Assembly (NCBI GenBank): GCA_002352215.1
Contig: DEIB01000003.1
Coordinates: forward strand, 1-34,149
Reading direction: 5' to 3'
Origin: Chthonomonas sp. UBA2785
GTDB taxonomy: Bacteria; Armatimonadota; Fimbriimonadia; Fimbriimonadales; Fimbriimonadaceae
DNA: 34,149 bases
Shown: piece after piece, positions 24,779-33,018 of the stretch
Layout of the letters: each line of letters opens with the position of its first letter
Position numbering within the stretch: the first letter of the stretch is position 1
Notes under the pieces: generated by a model
The model's input: only the letters and a program-made list of their open reading frames with translations
What the model was told of the DNA's origin: nothing
Databases searched by the model: none
Program-made: the position numbers and the translations under genes

Positions 24779-26103
24779 ACCCCCGATGTTATCCCGAGAA
24801 GAGGATCAGCGGCGGGCACATCTACCGGTGGGTTCTCAACCGGGGGATTCTCCACTGGGGGGTCCTCAACGGGCGGCTCTTCCACGGGCGGGGCTTCTTC
24901 ATCGGGCACTTCCTCCACGCCTTCTAGTCCGCCGGCGGCGGCGACATCCGGATCAGTCGAGGCAGGGTCTTCAATAAGGCGCTGACCGGCATCCTGGCGC
25001 GGATTGCGCTGGGCACGCGGTTCCTCGTCATCGGGGGCCGGCGACGGATTGCCACGGTCTCGGACCGGTTCACCCGGTTGCGAGGCGCGCTCATCCGCTC
25101 GTTCCAGCAGGTCCTTCACTTCCGATCGGTGGAAGCCTTGGTCCATGGCTTCCGGGTTGCCAAGCCGGAGTTCCGTCAGGAGTTCCTTAAGGGCGGGGTA
25201 CACGATGCGCAGGTTTGACGTGCCGGGCATGTCCTCCACCGGCACCATGCCCATGCGGATGTTGCTGGAGCCCACCTGCGGGGCAAAGAGCGCAAGCGCG
25301 GCCAGTTCGCGGGCAGAGAAGGCATTGCCCAGCATCGCCACGGCTTGGTCGGCCACTGCCGGCAGGCGGTCGGGGCGCGCCACGATGCGGTTCTTCACCG
25401 CCAACATAAATTCCTTTTGGCGGTTCTGGCGTTCCAGGTCACTATCCGACTTACGGAACCGCACGAAGCCCATGGCTTCGTAGCCATTGAGTCGGTGCTG
25501 GCCCGGCTGGAGGTCGATATAGAGGTCCGCCCACGTGTCCTGGTAGTACATGCGCTTGGGCACAAACACGTCCACGCCGTCCAGCAGGTCAATCGTACGT
25601 TCAAAGGCCCGGAAGTCCAGGTCCACAATGCGGTCGATCTTCACGCCAAGCAGGTCCTCGGCGTAGAGCTTGGTGAGTTCGGGGCCACCGGTCACGTAGA
25701 GCGCGTTGACCTTGGAGCCACGGACGCCAGGAATATTGTTGACCCACACGTCGCGAGGAATCGAAATCGCCCGAATCTCGTTCAGCTTGAAGTCGAGCTC
25801 GGCGACCATGATCATGTCGCTGCGGCCCTTGCGCTTCTTCTTCGCCCCGTTCTCGACGTAAACGTCGTCGTCGCAACCCAGGATGAGAAGCGTAAGCGTG
25901 TCTTTCTTGACCCCATTTTCGGCGAAGACATCTTCTGCCGATTGCTTAGTGAGCATGAGGTTAAGCGACTCGCGGAACGCCTCGGACTGGGAAAGCATGC
26001 CGCCAAAAGCGCCGACGGCCAATGCCCCAATGAGCCACAGGGAATACAACCCGACCCAGAAGTACCGGAAGAACCCGGAGTTGTTCCCACGTGAGCGGCT
26101 CAT
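24775..26103 (-). CDS. LytR-CpsA-Psr (LCP) family protein
   Basis: The 442-residue product has one membrane helix (FWVGLYSLWLIGALAVGAFG, about residues 14-33) and an extracytoplasmic LCP domain. This contains TLLILGCDD, GRSDMIMVAELD, ISIPRDVWVNNIPG, KVNALYVTGG and LNGYEAMGFVRFRKSDSDLE, including the Arg and Asp residues used by LCP enzymes. LCP proteins transfer undecaprenyl-linked polymers to the cell wall or to proteins. The C-terminal 100 residues are an acidic, proline-rich tail with PPVE repeats. I start it at the ATG at 26103 (MSRSRGNN), just before the membrane helix; the upstream frame to 26220 is unlikely. A TATAAA at 26171-26176 (minus strand) is a possible -10. It is co-translated with the pseudopilin-like gene. 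Confidence 0.88.
   Translation of the reverse strand: MSRSRGNNSGFFRYFWVGLYSLWLIGALAVGAFGGMLSQSEAFRESLNLMLTKQSAEDVFAENGVKKDTLTLLILGCDDDVYVENGAKKKRKGRSDMIMVAELDFKLNEIRAISIPRDVWVNNIPGVRGSKVNALYVTGGPELTKLYAEDLLGVKIDRIVDLDFRAFERTIDLLDGVDVFVPKRMYYQDTWADLYIDLQPGQHRLNGYEAMGFVRFRKSDSDLERQNRQKEFMLAVKNRIVARPDRLPAVADQAVAMLGNAFSARELAALALFAPQVGSSNIRMGMVPVEDMPGTSNLRIVYPALKELLTELRLGNPEAMDQGFHRSEVKDLLERADERASQPGEPVRDRGNPSPAPDDEEPRAQRNPRQDAGQRLIEDPASTDPDVAAAGGLEGVEEVPDEEAPPVEEPPVEDPPVENPPVENPPVDVPAADPLLGITSGV
24827..24901. repeat. Five 15-bp tandem repeats in the LCP gene
   Basis: Five imperfect 15-base units (24827, 24842, 24857, 24872, 24887) of the type GGNGGNTTCTCNACN encode the PPVEN/PPVED/PPVEE run on the minus strand. 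The repeat is in frame, so copy-number change would lengthen or shorten the tail without breaking the gene. Confidence 0.8.
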
Positions 26104-26239
26104 GACAATGAAGGGGCCGCGACCTGGAGAAGGGCATCCTGTACCACGCTCTCCCGTTCTGTGACCTACTTTATACTGACGCAAATGCGGAAGAGAACGG
26201 TTCCTGAGTCCCGGTGGCACCCGTGCAACCTGCCCGCCG

Positions 26240-26245
26240 TATAAG
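26240..26245 (+). promoter_or_regulatory. Possible -10 box just before the pseudopilin ATG
   Basis: TATAAG ends five bases before the ATG at 26251, and no Shine-Dalgarno site lies between, as expected for leaderless initiation. No matching -35 box is visible. The rest of 26104-26239 holds the oppositely directed TATAAA at 26171. Confidence 0.3.
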
Positions 26246-26250
26246 AGTGT

Positions 26251-26931
26251 ATGACCGCGCGCCGCCGGGGGTTCACCATTATCGAGCTACTCGTGGTCGT
26301 GGCCATTGTGGCCATCCTCGCGGCCCTCATCTTCCCCGCCTTTGCCCGCGCCAAGGCCAAGGCCAAGCAAGTCAGTTGCCTCAGCAACATGAAGCAGATC
26401 GGCAACGCCTTTGCCCTCTACATGGCCGATGAGGGTGACCTCTTCCCCTACGGCGTGGATGCGATTGACAAGTGGCAGCCCGGGATCTGGGACGACGAAC
26501 CCGAACTCAAAGCCCAAGTGGAGCGGATGCCCCTGCTCAGTGACTTGCTACAGCCGTACCTCAAAAACAAAGAGATTTTTCGGAGCCCCGCCGACAAGGG
26601 GATGCAAGTCTTGGATGACCGGCCCTATATCCCCTTGCCCGCGCAATCCTCTGTTTACGGCACCTATGGCAGCAGCTACTTCTATCGAACGGAGCTCACG
26701 CTGCGCCAAATCAGCCACTCCGGCTTACCCCGCCCGAGTGAGAGCAATATGATGGAAACGGCGTCCGGGAGTTGGCATTCGGGGCTGCCCGGGATGACCC
26801 CCGATATCAGCGGCCCGGAGTGGTGGAACCGACTGCAACGCTACCGCTACAACGTGATTTTCACCGACTTCCACGCCAAGTCGGTTTCTTACGCCCAATT
26901 GCAAGATGCGTGGCAAGTTCCCGTCCAGTAG
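26251..26931 (+). CDS. Type II/IV pseudopilin with class III signal
   Basis: The 226-residue product starts MTARRRGFTIIELLVVVAIV, a textbook prepilin leader: basic residues, cleavage after Gly7, Phe8 at the mature N-terminus and Glu at mature position 5, then a long hydrophobic helix. After the helix comes VSCLSNMKQIGNAFALYM, typical of DUF1559-like/armatimonad pseudopilins. The C-terminal part contains YRYNVIFTDFHAKSV, a variant of the usual closing motif, and H-X9-DG is absent. It is likely processed by a prepilin peptidase and built into a pseudopilus or type IV pilus-like fibre. Eighteen bases separate it from the TerC gene. Confidence 0.9.
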   Translation: MTARRRGFTIIELLVVVAIVAILAALIFPAFARAKAKAKQVSCLSNMKQIGNAFALYMADEGDLFPYGVDAIDKWQPGIWDDEPELKAQVERMPLLSDLLQPYLKNKEIFRSPADKGMQVLDDRPYIPLPAQSSVYGTYGSSYFYRTELTLRQISHSGLPRPSESNMMETASGSWHSGLPGMTPDISGPEWWNRLQRYRYNVIFTDFHAKSVSYAQLQDAWQVPVQ

Positions 26932-26949
26932 CGGCTAAACTCGCCCAGT

Positions 26950-27711
26950 ATGAACTTTGCGTGGGTTAATGACCCGGCGGCTTGGTCGGCCCTTGCGGCC
27001 CTCACCATTCTCGAAATCGTTCTCGGAATCGACAACATCGTCTTCATCTCGATTTTGAGCGGCAAGTTGCCCGAAGCTCAGCGCGCCAAGGCACGCCAGA
27101 TCGGATTGGCATTGGCGTTGGTCACGCGCATTTTGTTGCTGCTCAGCATCACGTGGGTGATGGGGCTCACCGCGCCTTTGTTCAATGTCATGGGACGCGA
27201 TTTCAGCGGACGTGACTTGATCCTGCTAGGTGGGGGTTTGTTCCTTATCTACAAGGCGGTCATCGAAATCCACCACAAGCTTGAAGGCTCCGAGCACACC
27301 AAAGATGCCAAGGCGGCATCGTTCGCCGCGGTCATCGGCCAGATCTTGTTGCTCGACGTGATTTTCTCGCTGGACTCGGTGATCACGGCGGTTGGCATGG
27401 CGAAGGAACTCACCGTCATGATCCTGGCCGTGCTCATCAGCGTCGGCTTTATGCTCGCATTTGCCGGCAAGGTCTCACGATTTGTGGAAGAACACCCCAC
27501 GGTCAAGATGCTGGCTCTGGCCTTCCTCATCCTTATCGGGGTGAACCTGCTGGCCGAAGGCTTCCACTTCCACATTGAGAAGGGCTTCACCTACTTCGCG
27601 ATGGCGTTCTCGGTGGTGGTGGAGATGCTCAACATCAAGATGCGCAAGAAGGGTCAGGTCGTGCAACTGCACGGCCCCAAGATGCCCGAGGACCCGCCCG
27701 CGTCGTCTTAA
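26950..27711 (+). CDS. TerC-family integral membrane protein
   Basis: The 253-residue product is a multi-helix membrane protein of the TerC family. The signatures are LEIVLGIDNIVFISILSGKL at residues 21-40 and LLLDVIFSLDSVITAVGM in the centre, each carrying the conserved intramembrane Asp. Members are linked to metal (for example manganese) efflux and tellurite resistance, though the exact substrate here cannot be told. The C-terminus is a short cytosolic tail rich in Pro and Lys. A TAAACT box lies 8 bases before the ATG. A strong terminator follows the gene. Confidence 0.93.
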   Translation: MNFAWVNDPAAWSALAALTILEIVLGIDNIVFISILSGKLPEAQRAKARQIGLALALVTRILLLLSITWVMGLTAPLFNVMGRDFSGRDLILLGGGLFLIYKAVIEIHHKLEGSEHTKDAKAASFAAVIGQILLLDVIFSLDSVITAVGMAKELTVMILAVLISVGFMLAFAGKVSRFVEEHPTVKMLALAFLILIGVNLLAEGFHFHIEKGFTYFAMAFSVVVEMLNIKMRKKGQVVQLHGPKMPEDPPASS

Positions 27712-27733
27712 CCAACCCGGCGGTGAACCCAGG

Positions 27734-27775
27734 GAACGGAGGTTTGGCGAAAGCCGGCCTCCGTTCTTTGCTTTT
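27734..27775 (+). terminator. Intrinsic terminator after the TerC gene
   Basis: GAACGGAGG (27734-27742) pairs with CCTCCGTTC (27758-27766), with an inner GGC-GAAA-GCC stem-loop, followed by TTTGCTTTT. This is a strong Rho-independent terminator. Confidence 0.85.
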
Positions 27776-27832
27776 GCCTGCCTGGGTATTGGCAGGGGAC
27801 GCGGGCCAAGACGGCAGGTAACGTCCGAACCT

Positions 27833-29797
27833 ATGAAGGCCGCGGCGGGACTTCTTTTGGTGGCGTTGAGCGCAGGGGCATGGGGGCAAAACCCGCCCGA
27901 GTTACCCTTCCAGGCCACATCGACCCCGCTGACGATTGATGGCAACCTTGAAACCGGGGAGTGGGCCGCCGCCAGCCAGGTCACGGGCTTCATCGACATC
28001 GTCACCTCGGCCGCCGCGCCGGAGCAAACGCAGGCCTGGCTGACGAGCGATGCGGAGTTCATCTACGTCGCTTTTGCCTGCGCCGATTCCCAGCCCGACA
28101 CCATTACGGCCCGGGAACGCCAGCGGGGCGCCTCCTTCCAGGGTGAAGACCTGGTCGCCTTCCTCATTGACCCCTTCGCCAGCAACCGCTACAACAACCA
28201 GTTCGAATTCACCGTCAACGCCCTAGGCACCCAGAACGAGCGACTGGGCGCCGGGCGAGCCACCAAGCAAGAGTGGCGCGGCGACTGGACGGCCGCTACC
28301 CAGCGCAACGAACACGGCTGGACCGCCGAGATTCGCATCCCCTGGCGGATGCTGGACTACCCCGCCGGCCCGAACCAGACGATGCAAATCAACTTCATCC
28401 GAAGCCAGCCCCGCACCCGGGTCAGCAGCGCATGGGCAGACCTAACCCTGGCCGGGCGCGTGCAAAACCTGGGCCGCTGGACGGGCGTGAACGCCCCCGT
28501 CACCACCCGGGAACGGGACTGGCAGGGTCTGGTCTACGCGGTGCCCCAGTACGACGAGGATGCGGAGAAGACGTTCAGTCTGCGCTCCGGTTTTGATCTC
28601 CGTTATCGCCCAGATTCTCGGCTGACCGGGGTGCTTTCGGTCAATCCCGACTTCCGCAACATCGAGCAAGCGATCGCCGATATCTCGTTCTCGCGGACCG
28701 AGCGTTCCCTGGCGGATGCGCGCCCGTTCTTCCAAGAGGGACAGGAGTATTTCAACCTCTTTGGTGGCTTCACCTTCGGGCAGTTGTTCTATTCGCGTCG
28801 GATCGATGACTTCGACCAGGGGATCAAAGTCTTTGGTACGCCGAACGACCGTTTGAGCTACGGCGTGCTGGCCACCCGCGAAGACGGCCGGCAAACCGAC
28901 GTTGTCACGCGCGTGGCCCAGCGCATTGGCTCGCTCGACTCGCTTTCTTTCTTCAGTACGATCAGCGACGGGCCCGTGCGCTCGGACGCCATGGTTGGCA
29001 CCCAATACAGCATGGAAAGCGGGTCTTGGGGCGGCACGATCCGCCTGGCTCGCCGCCAAAACGGGAGCCGTACCAGCGGGGCGGCGGCCGTTGGATTCGA
29101 ATACTCCGTACCCCGGTTCTTCGTGGTCTACAAAGCCGATACGGTGGACGCCGACTTCCGGCCGTCGCTCGGGCTCATCAACTTCCAGGGCACTCGGCGG
29201 CACTACGTCTATTCCGAGTTCTCGGACCCCACCATTCGCGGAGGCATCCACGATATGTCGGGTTCGGTCTTCTTGGAAGAACGCCAAACCCAAAGCGGAG
29301 GTGCGTTCTCAAAGTCAGCGAGCTTTGACGGGAGCCTCCTGACGGCCCAAGATTTGAGGTTGGGGATATCCCTCGCTACTTCCGAGTTTCAGGGATTGCC
29401 TTCCCGGTCGGCGGGCTTGTTCTTTACCATCAACGAGCGCAACCGATTCTCCCGGTTCAACGGGTTTATCAATGGCGGCGAGATTGACGGTGACCCTTCA
29501 CGGTACACGTCTTTCCGCGCCGAGCAGCGCCTCGCGCCGGGGCTCGACATGTCATTGGGGTGGCAGCAGTTGGACTGGCGCGGCAAAACCGAGCAAACCC
29601 AACTCAGCATGGGCTACGAGATCAACGCCTACCAGAGTTTGAATGGGCGCGTGGTGTGGCAGGACGGCGAATCCAATGCCTACCTGGCTTTCCGGCAAGG
29701 CGGGCGTGAAGGGCTGGACGTTTACTTCATCCTGGGCGACGCCAATGCCGAGCGCACCCGCAATCGGGCGGCCCTCAAGCTGGTGTGGGCGTTCTAG
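27833..29797 (+). CDS. CBM9-like / DUF5916 outer-membrane protein
   Basis: The 654-residue product begins with a signal peptide MKAAAGLLLVALSAGAWG, then a CBM9-like domain (STPLTIDGNLETGEWAAASQ, later VAFACADSQPDTITA and WTAEIRIPWRMLDYP, about residues 30-210). The remaining part is the DUF5916 barrel-like region: SVNPDFRNIEQ and ARPFFQEGQEYFNLFGG near residues 270-310, alternating strands, and a final aromatic VWAF. Such proteins are predicted outer-membrane beta barrels of unknown substrate. I use the ATG at 27833 because it yields the signal peptide; the frame continues upstream to 27575 through the TerC gene without meaning. The stop is 6 bases from the convergent fliD stop. Confidence 0.88.
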   Translation: MKAAAGLLLVALSAGAWGQNPPELPFQATSTPLTIDGNLETGEWAAASQVTGFIDIVTSAAAPEQTQAWLTSDAEFIYVAFACADSQPDTITARERQRGASFQGEDLVAFLIDPFASNRYNNQFEFTVNALGTQNERLGAGRATKQEWRGDWTAATQRNEHGWTAEIRIPWRMLDYPAGPNQTMQINFIRSQPRTRVSSAWADLTLAGRVQNLGRWTGVNAPVTTRERDWQGLVYAVPQYDEDAEKTFSLRSGFDLRYRPDSRLTGVLSVNPDFRNIEQAIADISFSRTERSLADARPFFQEGQEYFNLFGGFTFGQLFYSRRIDDFDQGIKVFGTPNDRLSYGVLATREDGRQTDVVTRVAQRIGSLDSLSFFSTISDGPVRSDAMVGTQYSMESGSWGGTIRLARRQNGSRTSGAAAVGFEYSVPRFFVVYKADTVDADFRPSLGLINFQGTRRHYVYSEFSDPTIRGGIHDMSGSVFLEERQTQSGGAFSKSASFDGSLLTAQDLRLGISLATSEFQGLPSRSAGLFFTINERNRFSRFNGFINGGEIDGDPSRYTSFRAEQRLAPGLDMSLGWQQLDWRGKTEQTQLSMGYEINAYQSLNGRVVWQDGESNAYLAFRQGGREGLDVYFILGDANAERTRNRAALKLVWAF

Positions 29798-29803
29798 GTT
29801 GGC

Positions 29804-32050
29804 TTAGCGCTGGCCGGTGAGGGCGGCCGAAAGCTGCGCTTGCTGCGCCCGGAAGGCGCTGATGGCCGAATCCATGGCCTGGAATCGTGCCTTGAGATTC
29901 GCTTCGCGGAGCTTGAGAACGGCTTCACGGTTGGCGATGGTGCGGTCAATATCGGCGATCTGACTCGTGAGCGAGTCGTCCTGCGCCTTGAAAATGCCCT
30001 TCACCGAGTCGGAGAAGAGCAGCATCTGGTTTTCCAGACGCGCGGCCAGGCCCTGCGAGAACGTCACGGTGCCTACATTGCCAGTGGTCGTGCCGGAGTA
30101 GCGCACTTGAACCCCTTCGGTGTTCGCGTTGCCACTATTGCCGGTGAGCAAAGTTCCGAGGCCGGTCGCGGCTTCCCCGTTAATGGTGCCCTCGACGTTT
30201 ACCCCGGCCGTGATGTTGCCGCCGCTGGTGCCGATGCCACTATTGCCGGCCGCACTGGCGACGTTACTCGTCACCGTAAAGGCGCCGGGCGTACCTTTCG
30301 TCTTGCTGGTGATGCTCAGCGTTCCGCTGCTGTAGCTGGCCGTGACAAGATCTTTGAGGCGCGAATCGCTGTTGATAAGGTTCGCAATCTCAGATTGGTC
30401 AATGCCGCTGGGAATCGAAAACAGAATGTTGGAGTTCCCGAAGATTGAGCCGCCAAACGTTAAGATTTCTCCCGCCACTTGCGGGGTGCCGCCCACCGGA
30501 TCCGATGCCACGAGGTGCGCCGTGGCCGCTTGCGTAATGACAACGCTGGCTGCGGACAGGTTTCGGCTGGCATTGGTACCTGTTATAAATGCTAGGTCCG
30601 CGCCGGTGGTTGAACCGGAGTTTGAGAAGAGCTTGCTCACGCCCGAGGCGTTGTTCGTCAGCGCTTCTCGCAGTCGAGATTCGTCCAGTGTGAGTTTGCC
30701 GGTGTTATCTCGTCCGAATCCGATTTGCAGGAGCGAACTGAGGTCGCCCGTAGCCGCATCCGGTTTGGTCAGGAAGATCAAGTCGGACATGATGTCTTCC
30801 AGTTGGCGGGCGATCGGGTCGCCAAACAGGGCGCCACTCTCAAAGGTCTCCGCATCAAAGCTGCTGTTCTGGCGGATGAAACCGTTGAGATTGTTGTAAG
30901 CATCCGCAAAGGCCTTGAAAGAATTGACCACCGTGTCGGTGTCGCGCTCCACTGTGATCAGCGACTCTTCCGGCGTGGTGGCGTTGGCCTTCTTCAGCGT
31001 CATCGTCACGCCGTTCACGGCGGTGGAGACGGTGTTGGTGGCACTGCGCATGGCGATGCCGTCCAGGGTGAACGTGGCGTCCTGCGCCGCCGTCACGGGC
31101 TGGGCAAAGTTGTTTTGGAAGATGCCGAGTTGCTTCAGCACGCCCGAGGTGTCGGACAGAAGCGTGCCCAGACTCGCGCCATCCAGCTCCAAGTAGGAGC
31201 GGTTCGTGGCGGAGTCGGTCTTCACCGTCGCCGTCACGCTTCCCTCAGCAGAAATCTTGGTGGCCAGGGAGTCCAGCGTATCCGTGGCAAAGTCCACGGT
31301 CACGGTGGTGCCGTTGACGTCAAAATTGGCGGTCCCGGAAAGGCCCGTCAGGCTGCCCAAACTTTGGCTGGCGCTGGCAAAGCTGACACTTCGCGCGGTG
31401 GTGCCGGTGGCATCGCGCAAGCTGCTGGTCCCGCCCAGGAATCCGAGTGAGGCTAAGGCCGTGCCACTTACGTTGGCCAGCGAAATCGCATTCTTCTGCC
31501 CGGTAGCCGTGGAGCTCAGGCTGAGATAGGCGTCACCGGATTGACCCGAAATCACATTGGCGCTCACGCCCACGCCCAGCGCATTCACCTTTGCGGCGAT
31601 GCCCGCAAGCGTGTCGGTCGCCGCGACTTCCAGGCTCTTGCCATTTACGGTGAACGTGCCGGTGTAGCCGAGAGCCGTCGAAGAACTGGCCTGCACGGTG
31701 CTCGTGGATCGTTGCGCGGCCGCCAGTTGAGAAACCTTGAGAAGATACGAACCCGGGTTCGCCGCCGCCGAGACGCTCACGGTCGCCACGTCGGTGTTGG
31801 CGCTCGTGCCCTTCACCGCATTCAGAGTGGCTGACTGCTTGAGAGTGCCGAGCGAGGCCGCCACGCTCGAGGTTCGGGCTTTGAGTTCGTTGTAGTAAGC
31901 CTGGCGGGTCTGGATGCGCGTCTTTTGCGTCTGCATCCGGTTGATTGGCAACCGCTCCAAGCTGATCAGCTGAGAAACAATGGAAGCGGTGTCGATCCCC
32001 GACCCCAGGCCGGAGAACGAGATTCCGCTCAGACTTCCATTGACACTCAT
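29804..32050 (-). CDS. fliD: Flagellar hook-associated protein 2 (filament cap)
   Basis: The 748-residue product starts with SGISFSGLGSGIDTASIVSQ and LISLERLPINRMQTQKTRIQ, the FliD N-terminal coiled coil that sits in the filament. The middle is a long Ser/Thr/Ala/Gly-rich beta region. The C-terminus returns to coiled coil (SQIADIDRTIANREAVLKLR). FliD caps the flagellar tip and guides flagellin folding. It is longer than the E. coli protein (468) because of the large central domain. The ATG at 32050 has a good ribosome site, AGGAAG. It follows the HDOD gene by 66 bases in the same direction. Confidence 0.95.
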   Translation of the reverse strand: MSVNGSLSGISFSGLGSGIDTASIVSQLISLERLPINRMQTQKTRIQTRQAYYNELKARTSSVAASLGTLKQSATLNAVKGTSANTDVATVSVSAAANPGSYLLKVSQLAAAQRSTSTVQASSSTALGYTGTFTVNGKSLEVAATDTLAGIAAKVNALGVGVSANVISGQSGDAYLSLSSTATGQKNAISLANVSGTALASLGFLGGTSSLRDATGTTARSVSFASASQSLGSLTGLSGTANFDVNGTTVTVDFATDTLDSLATKISAEGSVTATVKTDSATNRSYLELDGASLGTLLSDTSGVLKQLGIFQNNFAQPVTAAQDATFTLDGIAMRSATNTVSTAVNGVTMTLKKANATTPEESLITVERDTDTVVNSFKAFADAYNNLNGFIRQNSSFDAETFESGALFGDPIARQLEDIMSDLIFLTKPDAATGDLSSLLQIGFGRDNTGKLTLDESRLREALTNNASGVSKLFSNSGSTTGADLAFITGTNASRNLSAASVVITQAATAHLVASDPVGGTPQVAGEILTFGGSIFGNSNILFSIPSGIDQSEIANLINSDSRLKDLVTASYSSGTLSITSKTKGTPGAFTVTSNVASAAGNSGIGTSGGNITAGVNVEGTINGEAATGLGTLLTGNSGNANTEGVQVRYSGTTTGNVGTVTFSQGLAARLENQMLLFSDSVKGIFKAQDDSLTSQIADIDRTIANREAVLKLREANLKARFQAMDSAISAFRAQQAQLSAALTGQR

Positions 32051-32085
32051 CGTATTTCTTCCTTCGGCGATTGGAGGCGCCGCCC

Positions 32086-32104
32086 TCCCGCGAGAATTGC
32101 GGGA
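32086..32104 (-). other. Hairpin between the HDOD gene and fliD
   Basis: TCCCGC and GCGGGA form a 6-pair stem with a 7-base loop, about 35 bases before the fliD start. There is no T-run. It may be an mRNA processing or attenuating structure, or chance in GC-rich DNA. Confidence 0.3.
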
Positions 32105-32116
32105 CCCGAACCAAAC

Positions 32117-32986
32117 TTAGGCGCTGGCCGCGACCTTGGCTTGCTCCATGTCTTTCATAGTGAGCTCGACAATCTCGGTGAGCTCGGCATCGGAGAATGC
32201 AAGCCACTCCGCGAACTTCGGATCCAGCGGGAAGATCTCCTCGGCCGATTCCGGTTCGATAATGCGATTGACAATGCGGTCAGCCAGGTGGACACAAGCC
32301 ACGGTCGGGTTCAGAGTTTCCGACGTCGTGTCGCCATCGTGGTCGCGGATCATTTCCACGAGGTCCGACGGGAACGACCAGCGTTCCGCAAGGCTTGCCC
32401 CCAGATTGGCGTGGGTGGTGCCCAGCACTTGGCGCTCGACTTCGTGCAGCGGAGCGCACTGCTTCTTGCTGCGCGTTTGCACCTCGGTGTAGGGGATATT
32501 GAACAGCGTGAGGAGGAAGAGTTGACCGATATCGTGCAACAGACCTCCAATGAGCACCGCTTCTTGCTGCGGCTTGGCCAGGCCCTTCTTTACGGCGATG
32601 CGGTGAGCCGCACTCGCGCTCGCAAAGGACTGCTCCCAGCACTGCTGCTGCAGAGCCTGGATGCGCGGGCTCGTGGTGTTGAGCGCGTTCAGCACGCCAA
32701 TGCTCAGCGTGACATTGCGAAGTTGGTTGAGGCCCAGAATCTGAATCGCTTGGTTGACGCTCGAGATCGTGCGCGGCATCCCAAAATACGGCGAGTTGAC
32801 GGTCTTGAGGACCTTACTGGTAATGGCGGCATCGGCGGTGATGATCTTTTCGATCTGCGAAGCACTCGCTTCGCCACCTTCAATCGCCCGCACCACTCGC
32901 ATGACGGTGGTGGGCATGGCGGGCAAGTCCACCATGGCCTTTTCGATATAGCGCCGAAGCAAGAAGTTTTCCGAACGTGCTGACAT
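32117..32986 (-). CDS. HDOD-domain signalling protein
   Basis: The 289-residue product is a stand-alone HDOD domain: LPAMPTTVMRVVRAIEGGEA, then KIITADAAITSKVLKTVNSP, ISSVNQAIQILGLNQLRNVT and LLHDIGQLFLLTLF. HDOD proteins are HD-related regulators with no proven hydrolase activity and often act in motility or stress signalling. The HD-like HDIG remains in the LLHDIGQ segment. The ATG at 32986 is preceded by AAAGAGA. Its place between cheA and fliD, 32 bases after cheA, suggests a role in chemotaxis or flagellar control. No partner domain is fused. Confidence 0.93.
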   Translation of the reverse strand: MSARSENFLLRRYIEKAMVDLPAMPTTVMRVVRAIEGGEASASQIEKIITADAAITSKVLKTVNSPYFGMPRTISSVNQAIQILGLNQLRNVTLSIGVLNALNTTSPRIQALQQQCWEQSFASASAAHRIAVKKGLAKPQQEAVLIGGLLHDIGQLFLLTLFNIPYTEVQTRSKKQCAPLHEVERQVLGTTHANLGASLAERWSFPSDLVEMIRDHDGDTTSETLNPTVACVHLADRIVNRIIEPESAEEIFPLDPKFAEWLAFSDAELTEIVELTMKDMEQAKVAASA

Positions 32987-33018
32987 GATTGCGATCTCTT
33001 TCTGGGGTCGGGGGCCGA

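Noticed and set aside
24620..24985. Plus-strand frame with a GGFSTGGFST repeat, collagen-like at first sight
   Set aside because: It is the antisense reading of the PPVE repeats in the LCP gene.
27575..27832. Upstream extension of the DUF5916 gene through the TerC gene
   Set aside because: It overlaps a certain gene and crosses a strong terminator; the ATG at 27833 gives a proper signal peptide.
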